Below are positions 14,325 through 16,494 of a stretch of DNA of 16,494 nt, piece after piece. How positions within the stretch are numbered: the first letter of the stretch is position 1; the number at the start of each line of letters is the position of its first letter. Made by a program: the position numbers and the translations under genes. The DNA is taken from the NCBI GenBank assembly GCA_047608145.1, contig JASGDC010000031.1:1-16494 (forward strand), read 5' to 3'. Source of the stretch: JASGDC01 sp047608145 (lineage in GTDB: Bacteria; Actinomycetota; Actinomycetes; Actinomycetales; Micrococcaceae). A model generated the notes under the pieces. It saw only the letters and a list, made by a program, of their open reading frames with translations, ran no database searches and was not told where the DNA came from.

Positions 14325-15218
14325 TTAATAGGCGCCAAGCTTTAAGTTATAGATAGCATCTTCAAGTTTTGGATATAAGAATTGAAAGCCAGCTTCTTCT
14401 AATTTCTGCGGACGGACACGTTGGCTACCCATTACTAGCTCATCTGCAAAATTCCCTAGCGTTTTTTTCAATAAATCCTCTGGTACTCGAACAGTGAATT
14501 TTGTCTTATATTCCTTTGATAATTCTTTGATGGAACCCTGCATGGTAGTTTCTTGTGGAGCTACTACATTTACTGGCCCAGATACTGGAGCTTTAAGCAA
14601 AAACTCAATTGCTCGAATTTCGTCTTCAAGGGTAACCCAAGGCCACCAGTTATCTCCTGAGCCAAAGTAGGTAGCGACACCTAATTTAATACCGGGTAGT
14701 ATAGGGCTTAGAACGCCGCCTTTATTAGAAAATACTAAACCAGTACGTAAATTAACTACTCGAGTGAAAGCTGATGCTTTATTAGCTTCAGCTTCCCAAA
14801 GCTCACATAGATTAGCTAAAGTGCCATTACCAGCGGCATCAGCTTCAGTGACAGGTTTATCACCACTCTCGCCATAGTAACCTGCTCCAGAACCACTAAT
14901 GAAAGCCTTTGGCGGGATGCGTTGATCCTTTAATGAATTTACTAAAAGTTTAGTTGCTGAAATTCTAGAAGCATACATCTGTTCTACATGCTTGCGAGTC
15001 CAAGGCTTGCTAATACTAGCGCCAGCGAGGTTAATTACCGCATCAAAGTTTTCTACTTTTTGCTTATCTAAAATACCGGCTACTGGATCCCAGTAAATCT
15101 CTTCAGGACGATGTGATTTTCTACGGGTTAGTGAGAATACTTTATGGCCGCTGTCCTTTAGCCGGGCTTTTAAAGCTGTGCCAATTAATCCAGATGCTCC
15201 AGTTATTAGAATCTTCAT
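14325..15218 (-). CDS. TIGR01777 family NAD(P)-dependent epimerase/dehydratase
   Basis: This is an extended short-chain dehydrogenase of the YfcH / TIGR01777 group, whose substrate is unknown. The N-terminus MKILITGASGLIGTAL is the Rossmann dinucleotide-binding loop (GxSGxxG). The family's further landmarks follow: NLAGASIS, W-T-R-K, SGSGAGYYGESGD, LRTGLVFS and the C-terminal DUF1731-like part with NVVAPQ, GSQRVRPQKLEEAGFQF. Its 297 residues are normal. The start is obvious from the Rossmann motif; a minus-strand TAAACT (15231-15226) would begin transcription within one base of the ATG. It occupies the position of Rv2216 next to the E2 gene, but a terminator at 15267-15294 separates the two, so it is probably transcribed independently. 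Confidence 0.92.
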   Translation of the reverse strand: MKILITGASGLIGTALKARLKDSGHKVFSLTRRKSHRPEEIYWDPVAGILDKQKVENFDAVINLAGASISKPWTRKHVEQMYASRISATKLLVNSLKDQRIPPKAFISGSGAGYYGESGDKPVTEADAAGNGTLANLCELWEAEANKASAFTRVVNLRTGLVFSNKGGVLSPILPGIKLGVATYFGSGDNWWPWVTLEDEIRAIEFLLKAPVSGPVNVVAPQETTMQGSIKELSKEYKTKFTVRVPEDLLKKTLGNFADELVMGSQRVRPQKLEEAGFQFLYPKLEDAIYNLKLGAY

Positions 15219-15266
15219 AACTATAAGTTTACCTAAAAGTCTTAGTACTTTGTTTAAAACAATAAA

Positions 15267-15294
15267 GCTCTGGAATACTTTTGTATTCCAGAGC
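15267..15294 (-). terminator. Rho-independent terminator of the E2 gene
   Basis: GCTCTGGAATAC (15267-15278) pairs perfectly with GTATTCCAGAGC (15283-15294) around a four-base loop. On the minus strand TTTATTGTTTT follows. It lies 22 bases beyond the E2 stop codon. Confidence 0.88.
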
Positions 15295-15316
15295 CCACTG
15301 CTTAAGTTTCGGAGAA

Positions 15317-16494
15317 TTAGATATCGAAATCTGCTTCTTCTAGACGTTTCTTAACTGTGTACATGAAACGACCTGCATCAGCACCGTCAACTAAGCGGTG
15401 ATCGTAAGTCAATGACAGTGTCACAATAGAACGGATTGCGATAGTGTCTTCACCATCAGCGCCTGGTACTACAGTAGGACGCTTAACAATTGCACCTAGA
15501 CCAAGGATTGCTGACTGTGGCTGATTAATGATAGGAGTATCAGAAATAGCACCGACACTACCGTAGTTAGTAATAGTGAATGTACCACCTGAAAGGTCTT
15601 TTGGACCAATCTTACCGTCACGAGCTTTACCAGCAATCTCGTTAATAGCATGTGCCATTTCTGCTAGAGATTTGTCACCTGCATCCTTGATAACTGGAAC
15701 TAGAAGACCACGATCAGTATCTACTGCAATGCTTAGGTTTTCACTTTCCGGATAAGTAATAGTCTTGTTATCTGCAGAAAGTAGACCGTTAACCTTAGGG
15801 AATTGCTGTAGTGCTTCAACTACTGCTTTAGCAAAGAATGGTAAGAATGTAATCTTAGTGCCTTCACGCTCAAGGAATTCATTCTTCTTAGATGCACGTA
15901 GTTTTGCAATCTTAGTCATGTCAACTTCGTGTACCTGAGTCAGCTGTGCAGAAGAATCCAAAGATTCAACCATACGCTTTGCTACTACTTGGCGAGTACG
16001 ATCTGCTTTTACAGTAGTGCCGCGAAGTGGAGATACTTCGTAGCCAACTGAAGAGCTAGACTTGCTAGAATCTGCCTTAGAGTCAGATTTAGTATCTTCT
16101 GATTTCTTAGTACCAGCAGAAGTTGCTACTGCACCTGCAGCTGCACCAGCAGTCGTAGGTGTCTTAGCAGAACTACTTGAGTCTTTATCTTTACCAGCAT
16201 TATCAGAGCTTGAAGTTGAACCAGAACCAGAAGCGTTATCAACATCTTCGCGAGTGATGCGGCCACCAACGCCAGTCCCCTTAAGATCAGCAAGGTCAAC
16301 ACCCTTTTCACGAGCTGCCTTGCGAACGAGTGGACTAGCATAAGTGCCGGTTTCAGCCTCTGAAGTATTTTCATCATCTTCTGATTTCTCAGTACCAGCA
16401 GAGGTCACTGTTGCACCTGCAGCTACGCCAGCTCCAGCAGCTGTACTAGCTGCAGAGGAAGACTTATCTTCATCTTTATCAGCATCGTCAGAGC
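15317..16494 (-). CDS. sucB: Dihydrolipoamide acyltransferase (E2), N-terminus outside window
   Basis: E2 is the core of a 2-oxoacid dehydrogenase complex. In actinobacteria this protein (DlaT/SucB type) serves pyruvate dehydrogenase and is shared with 2-oxoglutarate dehydrogenase. The frame stays open to the right edge, so the lipoyl domain(s) lie beyond it. Visible in order are an Ala/Ser/Asp/Lys-rich linker, the E3-binding domain (ASPLVRKAAREKG...GTGVGGRITREDV), a second similar linker, and the catalytic domain from SPLRGTTVKADRTRQVVAKRM to the end. The active-site DHRLVDG is intact near the C-terminus, with the family's FTITNYGSVGA before it. The GTG at 16408 is not a true start: the reading frame upstream continues the linker. 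Which acyl group it carries (sucB, dlaT or aceF naming) cannot be settled here. Confidence 0.92.
   Translation of the reverse strand, partial: SDDADKDEDKSSSAASTAAGAGVAAGATVTSAGTEKSEDDENTSEAETGTYASPLVRKAAREKGVDLADLKGTGVGGRITREDVDNASGSGSTSSSDNAGKDKDSSSSAKTPTTAGAAAGAVATSAGTKKSEDTKSDSKADSSKSSSSVGYEVSPLRGTTVKADRTRQVVAKRMVESLDSSAQLTQVHEVDMTKIAKLRASKKNEFLEREGTKITFLPFFAKAVVEALQQFPKVNGLLSADNKTITYPESENLSIAVDTDRGLLVPVIKDAGDKSLAEMAHAINEIAGKARDGKIGPKDLSGGTFTITNYGSVGAISDTPIINQPQSAILGLGAIVKRPTVVPGADGEDTIAIRSIVTLSLTYDHRLVDGADAGRFMYTVKKRLEEADFDI
16101..16494 (-). repeat. Duplicated linker within the E2 gene
   Basis: The stretch beginning at 16101 recurs at 16383, 282 bases (94 codons) away: GATTTCT(T/C)AGTACCAGCAGA, then a variable patch, then GCACCTGCAGCT. 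In protein both copies read roughly DxxKDxDxSSSA...TAGA...TSAGTxKSED. The copies flank the E3-binding domain, and the upstream copy continues off the window edge. Confidence 0.6.

Noticed and set aside
16062..16377. Overlapping frames on both strands inside the E2 linker
   Set aside because: They are by-products of the low-complexity Ala/Ser/Asp linker; the E2 frame itself is continuous and homologous.
1..16494. CRISPR arrays, insertion sequences, prophage or integron parts
   Set aside because: No regularly spaced repeats, transposase or integrase frames, or terminal repeats were seen anywhere in the window.

Overview
The window is from an actinobacterium with unusually low G+C. No taxon can be named from the sequence alone. 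The evidence is actinobacterial gene content: polyphosphate glucokinase, two type I glutamine synthetases around a GlnE, a DUF4191 protein, an actinobacterial E2 acyltransferase, and a MapB-like methionine aminopeptidase with a proline-rich N-terminus. The order E2 – TIGR01777 epimerase – DUF4191 – glnA1 – glnE – glnA2 matches the Mycobacterium tuberculosis Rv2215-Rv2222c segment, including the inversion of glnE/glnA2 relative to glnA1. Leaderless promoters also fit Actinobacteria.

Layout. 1-1223 (+) is the 3' end of a secreted or surface RCC1-repeat protein, closed by a terminator. 1359-1922 (+) is nrdR, convergent with ppgK (-). 3018-5647 (-) is a nadE-map operon ending in a very long hairpin. 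Divergent from nadE is a RimJ/RimL-type acetyltransferase (+). An AT-rich gap of 385 bp follows, holding a candidate small RNA with its own promoter and strong terminator. Then comes the glnA2-glnE operon (+), two hairpins, and the convergent DUF4191-glnA1 operon (-). Next is a decayed pseudokinase gene (+) with a frameshift and an in-frame stop, a TIGR01777 epimerase (-), and the C-terminal part of the E2 gene (-), which runs off the right end.

Together the core is a nitrogen-assimilation block: GlnA1 carries the adenylylation tyrosine, GlnE is the enzyme that would modify it, and GlnA2 lacks that tyrosine. Around it lie NAD synthesis from glutamine or ammonia (NadE), protein N-terminal maturation (Map), glucose phosphorylation (PpgK) and control of ribonucleotide reductase (NrdR).

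The less ordinary points are: the broken pseudokinase lying where lipB-lipA sit in M. tuberculosis; the candidate sRNA upstream of glnA2; several start codons placed exactly at the transcription start predicted from a -10 box; two perfect DnaA boxes in divergent promoter regions; large hairpins without typical U-tracts; and duplicated linkers flanking the E3-binding domain of the E2. I found no CRISPR array, insertion sequence, rRNA or canonical tRNA.
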